A DNA stretch of 47,881 nt from the NCBI GenBank assembly GCA_027592745.1, contig JAQCLG010000008.1:1-47881 (forward strand). Direction: 5' to 3'. Position 1 is the first letter of the stretch. Each line of letters opens with the position of its first letter. Both the position numbers and the translations under genes were made by a program. Below are positions 8,407 to 15,859 of this stretch, piece after piece. The stretch is from Pseudomonadota bacterium (GTDB lineage Bacteria; Pseudomonadota; Alphaproteobacteria; SP197). The notes under the pieces were generated by a model. The model did not search any database and was not told the DNA's origin. It saw only the letters and a list, made by a program, of their open reading frames with translations.

Positions 8407-8703
8407 TCAGTTGTGGTCGCGCAGGAACCAGGCCAGGCAGACAAAGGCGGCAAGCGCGCCGGCCACCCCGGCCAGGATCGGATTGATCCCAAGCAGGGCG
8501 TCGACCTGAATGTTGATCCAGCGCGTCAGGCTGTTGTTGGTGCGCCCCGTTCCCGCCAGGCCCTGGGCAATCAGCACACCGCCCCACGTGGCGAATGCGA
8601 TGATGGCCGTGGCCGCGGTGAAGGAAAGGATGCGCTTGCCCAGCCTACGGTGAGGGGCGGGCGAGGCAAAGATCGAACGTCTGGAACGTGTGGCAGCAAA
8701 CAT
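8407..8703 (-). CDS. Small two-helix membrane protein downstream of a predicted c-di-GMP riboswitch
   Basis: I do not recognise the family. The 98-residue product has a basic N-terminus (ATRSRRSIF), a hydrophobic segment at ~27-50 (ILSFTAATAIIAFATWGGVL), a polar middle, and a second hydrophobic segment at ~72-93 (ILAGVAGALAAFVCLAWFL), ending in RDHN. That predicts an inner-membrane hairpin protein. Evidence that it is real: ATG with AAGGG 8 nt upstream, two well-placed hydrophobic helices, and a structured leader matching the c-di-GMP-I aptamer. The SD is at the 3' edge of the aptamer, so ligand-dependent control of translation is plausible. It is convergent with the glycosylase gene. Confidence 0.7.
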   Translation of the reverse strand: MFAATRSRRSIFASPAPHRRLGKRILSFTAATAIIAFATWGGVLIAQGLAGTGRTNNSLTRWINIQVDALLGINPILAGVAGALAAFVCLAWFLRDHN

Positions 8704-8708
8704 CGTCG

Positions 8709-8824
8709 GTTCCCTTCGGTGGCCCCGCTACCCGCCGAGGATCGGCGGGCCGGAGGCTTTACCTTGCCCGTGGGCGAAGGCCGGAGGCTTTGCGTCCCGG
8801 CGTTGCCGCCGGTTTGCCGTTATC
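8709..8824 (-). promoter_or_regulatory. Predicted c-di-GMP-I (GEMM) riboswitch with internal direct duplication
   Basis: Read on the minus strand the leader contains GGCAAA, then the stem CCGGCG-GCAA-CGCCGG with a GNRA tetraloop, then GACGCAAAGCCTCCGGCC. This matches the c-di-GMP-I consensus and is nearly identical to the same segment of the Vibrio cholerae Vc2 aptamer. The 3' part is GGTAGCGGGGCCACCGA, again Vc2-like. Between them is an extra 31-nt unit: the 13-mer AAAGCCTCCGGCC occurs twice (8779-8791 and 8748-8760). The second copy is followed by hairpin CGCCGA-TCC-TCGGCG, so either CTCCG could pair with CGGGG. The leader ends at the SD of the small membrane protein gene. The rest of the 8704-9009 gap shows only a small hairpin at 8837-8852. 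Confidence 0.8.
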
Positions 8825-9009
8825 GGGGACATCCTTCATCCCTTGCGGGATGCCGCGCTCGCGGTTGGCCCACGGGACACAGGTTAGGTCCGGGTTCCCC
8901 CGCCGCATGTGATCTGCGTTACATCCGGTAGCGATTTCCTGCCGGCTTGACGCTCGGGAGCGTGCGCCGCCATGATCCGCGCCTCCCATCCCGCATTGCG
9001 AGGCCCTCC

Positions 9010-10188
9010 GTGGCGCTGCAGGCCAATCCCCGAGTCGACGCCGTCCAGGCGCCGCCGATCCCCGAAGCCTGGAGCTGGCTCGACGGCATCGTGCTGCCGC
9101 CGGAGCGGCCCCTGCTCGACGTCTGCCAGGCGGTGCCGGCGGACCCGCCGCCCGAAGCCCTGCGCCGTCACGTCGCCGAACGGGCGCTCGATCCCGCCAC
9201 CGCGCGCTACACCGAGATCTTCGGCATGCCGGCGCTGCGCGAGGCCCTGGCCGGCGACATCGCGGCGCTCTACGGCGGCGATGTGGCGGCGGCCGACTGC
9301 ATGGTTATGGCCGGCTGCAACCAGGCGTTCTTCAATGCCATGGTGGCGCTCTCGGGCCAGGGCGACGAGGTCATCCTGCCGGCTCCCTGGTACTTCAACC
9401 ACCAGATGACCTTGCAGATGCTGGGTGTGAAGGTGGTGCCGCTGCCCTTTCGCGCCGACCGCGGCGGCGTGCCCGATCCTGCCGACCTGCGCGCCCTGGT
9501 CTCGGACCGCACGCGGGCGATCGTCATGGTCTCGCCCAACAACCCCACGGGTGCGCGCTATCCCGACGACGTCATCGACGCGGTGTTCGAGATCGCGCGC
9601 GAGGCCGGATGCGCCCTTGTGCTCGATGAGACCTATCGCGATTTCCTGGCGCCGGGGCAGGCGCCCCACGGCCTCTTCACGCGGCCCGACTGGCGCGACA
9701 CGCTGGTCCATCTCTACAGCTTCTCGAAGGTCTATTGCCTGACCGGCTACCGGGTCGGCGCCGCGGTGGGCGGCCCGGTCTTTCGCGCCGCGATGGAGAA
9801 GGTCACCGACTGCGTCCAGATCTGCGCGCCGCGCCTGGGCCAGGAGGCGGCCCTCTACGGCATCGGCCACCTCGATGCCTGGCGCAAGGCCAATGCCGCG
9901 GTCATGGCCGGGCGTGCGCAGGCGCTGCGGCAGGCCTTCACGCGCGACGACCTGACCTTCGAACTGGTCAGCGCCGGCGCCTACTTTGCCTATGTCCGCC
10001 ATCCCTTCGCGGGCGTGCCCGCGGCCACGGTCGCCCGTCGGCTGGCCCAAGAGTTCGGGCTGCTGTCCCTGCCGGGAAGCTGGTTCGGACCGGGCCAGGA
10101 GGATTACCTGCGGTTTGCCTTCGCCAATCTCGATGCATCGGCGATGCCGGCGATCGCGGCCCGTCTGGTCGAAGGCCAGCAGCTCTAG
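9010..10188 (+). CDS. PLP-dependent aminotransferase, class I/II
   Basis: Fold-type I aminotransferase of 392 residues from this start. The PLP lysine lies in LYSFSKVYCLTGYRVG (around residue 241). Other family landmarks are MVMAGCNQAFFNAMVAL, VSPNNPTGARYP (the conserved NNPTG) and CALVLDETYRDF (the aspartate that pairs with the PLP pyridine nitrogen). An in-frame TTG at 8947 is possible, but the GTG at 9010 has GCGAGG at good spacing and gives the usual N-terminus. The amino donor is not predictable. Its stop codon overlaps that of the convergent secretion-adaptor gene within a shared CTAG. Confidence 0.92.
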   Translation: MALQANPRVDAVQAPPIPEAWSWLDGIVLPPERPLLDVCQAVPADPPPEALRRHVAERALDPATARYTEIFGMPALREALAGDIAALYGGDVAAADCMVMAGCNQAFFNAMVALSGQGDEVILPAPWYFNHQMTLQMLGVKVVPLPFRADRGGVPDPADLRALVSDRTRAIVMVSPNNPTGARYPDDVIDAVFEIAREAGCALVLDETYRDFLAPGQAPHGLFTRPDWRDTLVHLYSFSKVYCLTGYRVGAAVGGPVFRAAMEKVTDCVQICAPRLGQEAALYGIGHLDAWRKANAAVMAGRAQALRQAFTRDDLTFELVSAGAYFAYVRHPFAGVPAATVARRLAQEFGLLSLPGSWFGPGQEDYLRFAFANLDASAMPAIAARLVEGQQL

Positions 10189-11474
10189 CGTTCGCGGAAG
10201 GCCTCGCTCTTGAGCTTGAGCACCGGCTTGAGCAGATAGTGCATCACCGTGTTGGTGCCGGTGTGGATGTCCAGGGTGGCCTCCATGCCCGAGGTGATCG
10301 GCAGGTCGCCGGGCTCCTGGCCCATGTAGGTGCGGTCGGTCGCGGCGATGACACGGAAATAGGTGTTGCCGTTCTCGTCCTGGTGGGAGTCCGGCGAGAC
10401 CAGCATCACCGTCGCCTCCAGCACGCCGTAGCGGATGTAGTCGTAGGTCGAGATCTTGACCACGGCAGGCTGGCCGACGCGGACGTAACCGACATCCTGG
10501 GGATTGAGGCGCGCCTCGATGACGAGCTGTTCGTCGGACGGCACGATGTCCATGATCGCTTCGCCCGGGCGCACCACGGCCCCGATGGTGTGGAAGCGCA
10601 GGCTCTTGACCACGCCGTCGATCGGGCTGGCGATCAGCGTGCGGCGCGACACGGCTGTGGCGCGCGTCAGTTCCTCGCGCGTCGTCTCGATCGCCAGGTC
10701 GACGCTGGAAAGTTCCTCCAGGGCATTGCGCTGGAAGGCCAGATGGGTCTCGTTCAGGCGCTCGCGCGCCTCGACCAGCGCGGACTCGGCGCTGGGCAGG
10801 CCTTCGCGCGTCGAGGAGAGCTGGCCCGACAGGCGTTCGACCTCGGACTGGGCGGCGAGGTGGTCGAGCTTGGAGATCAGGCTGTCCACGATCAGGTCGT
10901 TGGCGATCTCCAGGTTCTGCTGGGCCAGCGCGAGCTGCTCGCGCAGGGTCGCCTCCTCGGCCTGCATCTGGCGCAGGTCGGACTCGCGCTGCTTGATCTG
11001 CTCTTCCAGCGAATTGAGCGCGCTGCGCTGCTCGGCGATGCGGGCGTTGAAGGCATTGCGTTCGTTCTGCGCCGAGGCCGGCCGGCGCTCGGCGACCTCC
11101 TGGGGAAACGACAGCTCGGTATCGTGGGCCTCTGCATCGAGGCGCGCCCGGCGCAGCACCAGCCCGTCCAGCGTGACCGAGAGTTCGGCTTCGCGGGTGT
11201 CGGACTCGGTGAGGTCGAGGCGGACCAGCGGGCTTCCCGTGGTCACCAGGCTGCCCTCGGTGACGAACATCTCGGCGATGATGCCGCCTTCGAGATGCTG
11301 GATCGTCTTGACCTGGCCGACCGGGATGACCTCGCCGAAGGCTGTGGCGACCTCGTCGAGCCTGGCCTGCGAGGCCCAGAGCAGCGCGACGGTCAGCAGC
11401 AGCACGATGGCCCAGGCAAACAGCGTCAGGGCGGAGGGCTTGTTGCGGGCGATGAGGTCGTCGAGTGCGCTCAT
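10185..11474 (-). CDS. Type I secretion periplasmic adaptor, HlyD family
   Basis: Membrane fusion protein of 429 residues. One N-terminal transmembrane helix (LTLFAWAIVLLLTVALLWAS, ~15-35) precedes the split lipoyl/biotinyl-like motif GQVKTIQHLEGGIIAEMFV, a hallmark of HlyD/PrtE adaptors. A long coiled coil (~110-290, rich in E/Q/L/R) follows, then the second half of the lipoyl domain and a beta-barrel (RRTLIASPIDGVVKSL, GMEATLDIHTG). It bridges the ABC exporter and TolC. It starts one base after the stop of the ABC exporter gene, so the two form an operon. Confidence 0.95.
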   Translation of the reverse strand: MSALDDLIARNKPSALTLFAWAIVLLLTVALLWASQARLDEVATAFGEVIPVGQVKTIQHLEGGIIAEMFVTEGSLVTTGSPLVRLDLTESDTREAELSVTLDGLVLRRARLDAEAHDTELSFPQEVAERRPASAQNERNAFNARIAEQRSALNSLEEQIKQRESDLRQMQAEEATLREQLALAQQNLEIANDLIVDSLISKLDHLAAQSEVERLSGQLSSTREGLPSAESALVEARERLNETHLAFQRNALEELSSVDLAIETTREELTRATAVSRRTLIASPIDGVVKSLRFHTIGAVVRPGEAIMDIVPSDEQLVIEARLNPQDVGYVRVGQPAVVKISTYDYIRYGVLEATVMLVSPDSHQDENGNTYFRVIAATDRTYMGQEPGDLPITSGMEATLDIHTGTNTVMHYLLKPVLKLKSEAFRER

Positions 11475-11475
11475 C

Positions 11476-13221
11476 TCAGGCACCCGCGGCTTCGCTGGCA
11501 CGGGCGGCGGGGGCCGCGCCGTCGCGCTGCTTGCCGAAGACCTTGGCCAGCACGTCGCGCGTCGGCCCGGCGATGGCGACCTTGCCCTTTTCCAGCCCCA
11601 GGACATGGGTGCAGGCCGCCAGCAGCACCGGCGTGTGCGTGGCGACCAGGATGGTGTGGTCGCGGCTGAGGCGCACCAGGGTATCGCGCAGGGCCGCCTC
11701 GGCATCGCGGTCGAGGTTGCTTGCGACCTCGTCGAGCAGCAGCACAGGCGGGTCGTTGAGCAGGGCGCGGGCCACGGCGATGCGCTGGCGCTGCCCCCCC
11801 GACAGGCGCATGCCGGCCTCGCCGATGTCGGTGCCGTAGCCGTCCGGCAGGTCGCCGATGAAGCCGTGGGCGCCGGCCGCCTTGGCCGCCGCGACGATAC
11901 GTTCGTCGGAGACCTCGTCGTTCATGCCGGCGATGTTGTCGCGGATGGTGCCGTGGAAAAGGGCGGCCTCCTGGGGCACGTAGCCGATCCAGGGCGCCAG
12001 GTCGTGGCGGGTGTACTGGCTGATGTCGGAACCGTCGAGCAGGACCCGTCCCTGGGCGGGCTGGTAGAGACCCTGCATCAGCTTGAGCAGGGTCGTCTTG
12101 CCCGAGCCGTTTGGGCCGATCAGGCCGATGATGCCGCCCGGCTTGATCTTCATCGAAATGCCGTCGATCACCTTGGTGCCCTCGGCGGTGAAGGCGAAGG
12201 AGACGTTCTCGACCTCGAGAACGCCTTCGGGCCGTGCCAGCGTGATGGTCGCGTTCTGGCGCTCCTCGGCCAGGGCGAAGGCCTCGGTCAGGCGGGCGAG
12301 CGATTGCTTGTAGAGCGCGTAGTTGCGCCAGGTGCCGACAAGCTGGTTGAGCGGCGAGATCAGCCGGTTCGAGAGCATGTTGGTCGCGATCAGCGCACCG
12401 ATGGTGATCTCGTTGTTGAGGATCGCGATGGCGCCAACCGTGGTCATCGCGACGGTCGTGATGAACGACATGCTCATCGAGATGTTGGCAAAGCTGTCGG
12501 ACCAGAAGCCGCGGTCGAGCGAGCGGGAGATGACGCTGGCGTGGCGGCCCTCCCAGCGCTGCTTGAAGCCAGCCTCGATCGCCAGGGCCTTCATGGTGGT
12601 GCGCCCGCCCAGCATCTCCTGGAGCATCGCCTCGCGGTCCAGGATCTGCTCCTTCTCGTGCCGGCTGGCGCCGTCGAGCACGCTGCCCGAGAGCCAGGCG
12701 ATGAGCAGGAAGGCCGGCACGATCACCAGCAGGACCCAGGCGATGGGTGCGGCGATGACGAAGATGATGACGATGAAGATCGGGATGAAGGGCAGTTCGG
12801 CGGCCAGCACCGCGGTGGGGCCCGAGAAGATGTTGCGCACCGTGTCGGCATCGCGAAACAGCGAGGCCCAGTAGCTCTGCGGCCGGCTTTCCAGGGTGAG
12901 CAGGGGCAGGGCCGTGACCTTGTCGAACAGGCTGCGTCCCAGGCGCACGTCGATGCCCGTGGCCGCCCGCTGCAGCACCCGGCTGCGCGCCTGGCGCAGG
13001 ATCAGGTCGAAGGCGATGACGATGGCCACGCCCATGACCAGGGCAACCAGGGTCTTCACGCCATGGTAGAAGACCACCCGGTCGTAGACCTGCAGCACGA
13101 AGATCGGCAGGCCCAGTGCCAGGAGGTTGACGAACAGCGACATCACGGCGACCTCGCGGAAGGCCGGCATCAGCGGCTTCAGCAGGGGCTTGAGCCAGGT
13201 CTTGGTCGTGAATGTCGCCAT
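11476..13221 (-). CDS. Type I secretion ABC transporter, permease/ATPase fusion (PrtD-like)
   Basis: Inner-membrane exporter of 581 residues. An ABC transmembrane domain occupies ~20-310 (LFVNLLALGLPIFVLQVYDR is typical of the PrtD/LapB group), followed by a nucleotide-binding domain. Walker A is GPNGSGKTT, the signature is LSGGQRQRIAVARALL, and Walker B is PVLLLDEVASNLD, all intact. The short N-terminus shows no C39 peptidase domain, so substrates should keep a C-terminal signal rather than a cleaved leader. No RTX-type substrate gene is seen in the window. It forms an operon with the adaptor and is divergent from the adenylate cyclase. Confidence 0.95.
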   Translation of the reverse strand: MATFTTKTWLKPLLKPLMPAFREVAVMSLFVNLLALGLPIFVLQVYDRVVFYHGVKTLVALVMGVAIVIAFDLILRQARSRVLQRAATGIDVRLGRSLFDKVTALPLLTLESRPQSYWASLFRDADTVRNIFSGPTAVLAAELPFIPIFIVIIFVIAAPIAWVLLVIVPAFLLIAWLSGSVLDGASRHEKEQILDREAMLQEMLGGRTTMKALAIEAGFKQRWEGRHASVISRSLDRGFWSDSFANISMSMSFITTVAMTTVGAIAILNNEITIGALIATNMLSNRLISPLNQLVGTWRNYALYKQSLARLTEAFALAEERQNATITLARPEGVLEVENVSFAFTAEGTKVIDGISMKIKPGGIIGLIGPNGSGKTTLLKLMQGLYQPAQGRVLLDGSDISQYTRHDLAPWIGYVPQEAALFHGTIRDNIAGMNDEVSDERIVAAAKAAGAHGFIGDLPDGYGTDIGEAGMRLSGGQRQRIAVARALLNDPPVLLLDEVASNLDRDAEAALRDTLVRLSRDHTILVATHTPVLLAACTHVLGLEKGKVAIAGPTRDVLAKVFGKQRDGAAPAARASEAAGA

Positions 13222-13352
13222 GGCGCCGATCTTGCCACCCCGCAGCCGCGGAAGCTATGGCCCAGAGCGCCCCTGCGGACCCCTTCACCTTGGCGCTTCT
13301 GGTGGGCCGGCGCTGTGCTAGAGTGAACCGGACGGGGGAATACAGGGCGCCC

Positions 13353-15611
13353 ATGAACCGGTTTTTCACAAGCTGGAAGTTCACCTATGCGCTGGCTTTC
13401 GCGCTGCTGGTCGGCATGTTCGCCCTGCGGGCGGATGATCCGTCGCCGCTGAAGATCCTGCGCAACAAGACCTTCGACGTGATGCAGCGCGTGTGGCCGC
13501 GCGAGCCTCCGCCCGAGGGTTATCCCATCAACGTGCGCATCATCGACCTCGACGACGAAAGCCTCGAGGCGATTGGCCAGTGGCCGTGGCCGCGCACCCG
13601 GGTGGCCGAACTGGTGCGTATTCTGGTCGACGACTACCACGTCGCCGCGGTGGCCTTCGACATCGTGTTCGCCGAACCCGACCGGACGGCGCCGGCGCAG
13701 CTCGTCGAGAGCCTCGAGGACATCACGCCGGAGATCCGCGCGGCCCTGCTCAGATTGCCCGACAACGACCAGGTTCTGGCCGAGACCATCGCCGGTCGCC
13801 CGGTGATCCTGGGCCAGGCGACCATCCCGCGCGGCGACCCCCCCGCGGAAGGCGACATTCCCCGCGTCGTGGGTTTCGGCATCAAGAACAACACGCCGGG
13901 CGACGAGGGCCAGCCGCGCAACCATCTCCTGAACTTCCGCAACATCGAGCGCAACCTGCCCGAGCTGGAAGCCAACGCGCCGGGCATCGGCATGTTCTCG
14001 TTCTCCCCCGACGAGGACAACATCGTGCGTCGTGTGCCGCTGGTCGTGGCGGTCAACGGCGAGCTTTACCCCGCACTCAGCGTGGAATCCCTGCGTGTCG
14101 TCCTGGAGCGCCTGCAGGGCACCAGGCTCTCCCTGTTCTTCCAGTACGGCAGCGAGGGCGCGCGTTCGGTCGCCTTCCAGGGCAGCCAGTTCAGCCTGCC
14201 GACCGATGCCAGCGGCCATGCCTGGGTCTACTACGCACCCTATACGCGCGACCGCTACGTGTCGGCCAAGGACGTGATGGACCATTCGGCCGACCCGGCC
14301 CTGCTAGTCAACACCATCGTCATCCTCGGCACCTCGGCGGCCGGCCTGCAGGACATTCGAGCGACGCCGCTTTCGGAAGGCCTGCCGGGCGTGGAGGTGC
14401 ACGCCCAGATTCTCGAGAACATCCTCTCCAACGTCTTCCTCACCCGTGACCAGTACGCACCGATGATCGAGCTGGCAGCGATCATCGTGGCGGGTCTTGC
14501 GATCATGGTGGTCCTGCCCCTGGGCGGCGCCTTGTGGAGCCTCTTTGCCGTCATCCTGGTCAATGCCGGCCTGATGGGCTTTTCCTACTACCAGTTCCGC
14601 GAGGAATACCGCCTGGTCGGCTTCGTCTACCCGCTGCTCTGTTCGGTGCTGCTCTACACCTTCCTCACGATGATGAACTACATGCGCGAGGAGCAGGCCA
14701 AGAAGCAGGTGCGCGGCGCCTTTGCCCAGTACCTCTCGCCTGCCATGGTCGAGGAACTGGCGTCCAATCCCGAGCGCCTGAAGCTGGGCGGCGAGATGCG
14801 CAACATGACGCTGCTGTTCTCCGACATCCGCGGCTTCACCGCGATCTCCGAACAGTTCCGCGGCAATGCCGTGGGCCTGGTCAGCCTGATCAACCGCTTC
14901 CTGACGCCCATGACCGGGATCATCCTCGATCGCAAGGGCACCATCGACAAGTACATGGGCGACTGCATCATGGCGTTCTGGAACGCGCCGCTGCTCGACG
15001 ACGAGCAGGTCGACCACTCGATCGACGCGGCGCTGGCCATGACCGAGGAGGTCGAGCGCATCAACGTCATCATCGAGGCCGAGGCCAAGGCCGAGGGACG
15101 CCGTTTCTTCCCGATCAAGGTCGGCGTCGGCATCAACACCGGCGAGGTCTTCGTCGGCAACATGGGTTCGGACCAGCGTTTCGACTATTCGGTCATCGGC
15201 GACGACGTGAACCTGGCCTCGCGCCTGGAAGGCCAGTCGAAGACCTACGGCGTGATCATCGTCATCGGTCCCAACACCCATGCCGTCGCTGCCGATCTCT
15301 ATGCCACGCTCGAACTCGACAAGATCCAGGTCAAGGGGCGGCAGGAGGCGGTGACGATCTACACGGTGCTCGGCCGCAAGGACATGCTGTCGGACCCGGC
15401 CTACATCGCGTTCAAGGCAAAACACGACGCCATGCTGGTGGCTTACCGGTCGCAGGACTGGGACCTTGCTGAAAGCCTGCTGGCGGAATGCCGGCAGATG
15501 TGGCCCTCGCTCCACGGCCTCCACGATCTCTATGCCGAGCGTATTGCCGAGTTCCGCATCAACCCGCCCGGAGCCGACTGGGACGGCGTCTACGTCGCGA
15601 CGTCGAAGTAG
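13353..15611 (+). CDS. CHASE2-domain membrane adenylate/guanylate cyclase
   Basis: 752 residues: an N-terminal transmembrane helix (~9-25), a large periplasmic CHASE2 sensor domain (~30-365; VRIIDLDDESLEAIGQWPWP, GVEVHAQILENILS), three transmembrane helices (~370-445), and a class III cyclase domain from ~480 (MTLLFSDIRGFTAISEQ). Both metal aspartates (FSDIRGF, MGDCIMAFW) are present. Lys in IDKYMGD and Asp in IGDDVNLASR are the usual adenine-selecting pair, so adenylate cyclase is more likely than guanylate cyclase. I chose the ATG at 13353, directly before the first helix; a weak extended -10 (TGCTAGAGT at 13316-13324) would place transcription just upstream. The gene lies between the two halves of a type I secretion system. 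Confidence 0.93.
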   Translation: MNRFFTSWKFTYALAFALLVGMFALRADDPSPLKILRNKTFDVMQRVWPREPPPEGYPINVRIIDLDDESLEAIGQWPWPRTRVAELVRILVDDYHVAAVAFDIVFAEPDRTAPAQLVESLEDITPEIRAALLRLPDNDQVLAETIAGRPVILGQATIPRGDPPAEGDIPRVVGFGIKNNTPGDEGQPRNHLLNFRNIERNLPELEANAPGIGMFSFSPDEDNIVRRVPLVVAVNGELYPALSVESLRVVLERLQGTRLSLFFQYGSEGARSVAFQGSQFSLPTDASGHAWVYYAPYTRDRYVSAKDVMDHSADPALLVNTIVILGTSAAGLQDIRATPLSEGLPGVEVHAQILENILSNVFLTRDQYAPMIELAAIIVAGLAIMVVLPLGGALWSLFAVILVNAGLMGFSYYQFREEYRLVGFVYPLLCSVLLYTFLTMMNYMREEQAKKQVRGAFAQYLSPAMVEELASNPERLKLGGEMRNMTLLFSDIRGFTAISEQFRGNAVGLVSLINRFLTPMTGIILDRKGTIDKYMGDCIMAFWNAPLLDDEQVDHSIDAALAMTEEVERINVIIEAEAKAEGRRFFPIKVGVGINTGEVFVGNMGSDQRFDYSVIGDDVNLASRLEGQSKTYGVIIVIGPNTHAVAADLYATLELDKIQVKGRQEAVTIYTVLGRKDMLSDPAYIAFKAKHDAMLVAYRSQDWDLAESLLAECRQMWPSLHGLHDLYAERIAEFRINPPGADWDGVYVATSK

Positions 15612-15660
15612 CGTGCCGATCCGCTGCGGTCGCGCGGCGGCACCGGTGCCCCAGAACGAA

Positions 15661-15692
15661 AACGGCCATCGCCCTGCGGCGATGGCCGTTTC
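15661..15692 (+). terminator. Rho-independent terminator of the cyclase gene
   Basis: A perfect 14-bp stem AAACGGCCATCGCC / GGCGATGGCCGTTT with loop CTGC starts about 50 nt after the cyclase stop. The stem ends in TTT and is followed by CCTT. Because its ends are A3/T3 it could also act on the opposite strand. Confidence 0.88.
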
Positions 15693-15720
15693 CTTGAGGT
15701 GTGCCGGACGCGGAAGCGTC

Positions 15721-15784
15721 TAGAGCGGATCACGATCAGCCGGAACCGCTCGGCGGTTCCGGCCAATCGTGTGAATCCGCTCTA
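15721..15784. repeat. 64-nt palindromic intergenic repeat, family B
   Basis: It starts TAGAGCGGAT and ends ATCCGCTCTA. Inside, CACGAT pairs with ATCGTG, and GCCGGAACCGC pairs with GCGGTTCCGGC around a TCG loop. The right arm has an unpaired TGA just inside the outer 10-bp stem. Length (64 nt), TAGAGC ends and the asymmetric bulge next to the outer stem are shared with the family A repeat, but the inner core sequence is unrelated. Only 11 nt separate it from family A copy 2. Confidence 0.75.
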
Positions 15785-15795
15785 CATCAACAAGA

Positions 15796-15859
15796 TAGAG
15801 CAAATTCACATCCTTCCGCGCAATCGCGAAGCGATTCCGCGGAAGGATGATTTGCTCTA
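15796..15859. repeat. 64-nt palindromic intergenic repeat, family A, copy 2
   Basis: Same sequence as positions 3-66 except C at 15817 and G at 15841, which pair with each other and replace the T-A pair of copy 1. The right-hand TAGAGC end, read on the minus strand, supplies the TAG stop codon of the tolC-like gene. The repeat therefore forms the 3' boundary of that coding region. Confidence 0.85.

Noticed and set aside
8837-8852. CATCCC-TTGC-GGGATG hairpin as a separate terminator
   Set aside because: Lies within the leader upstream of the riboswitch core with no U-run; more likely part of leader structure.
10504-13326. Very long open frame (940 codons) on the plus strand, antisense to the secretion adaptor and ABC exporter
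   Set aside because: Frame shadow of GC-rich coding DNA: product is Arg/Ser/Asp-rich without domain pattern, and the opposite strand encodes two fully motif-complete proteins.
15721-15859. Palindromic repeats considered as a CRISPR array or attachment sites
   Set aside because: Only two to three long palindromes, no repeat-spacer periodicity, no integrase or cas gene.
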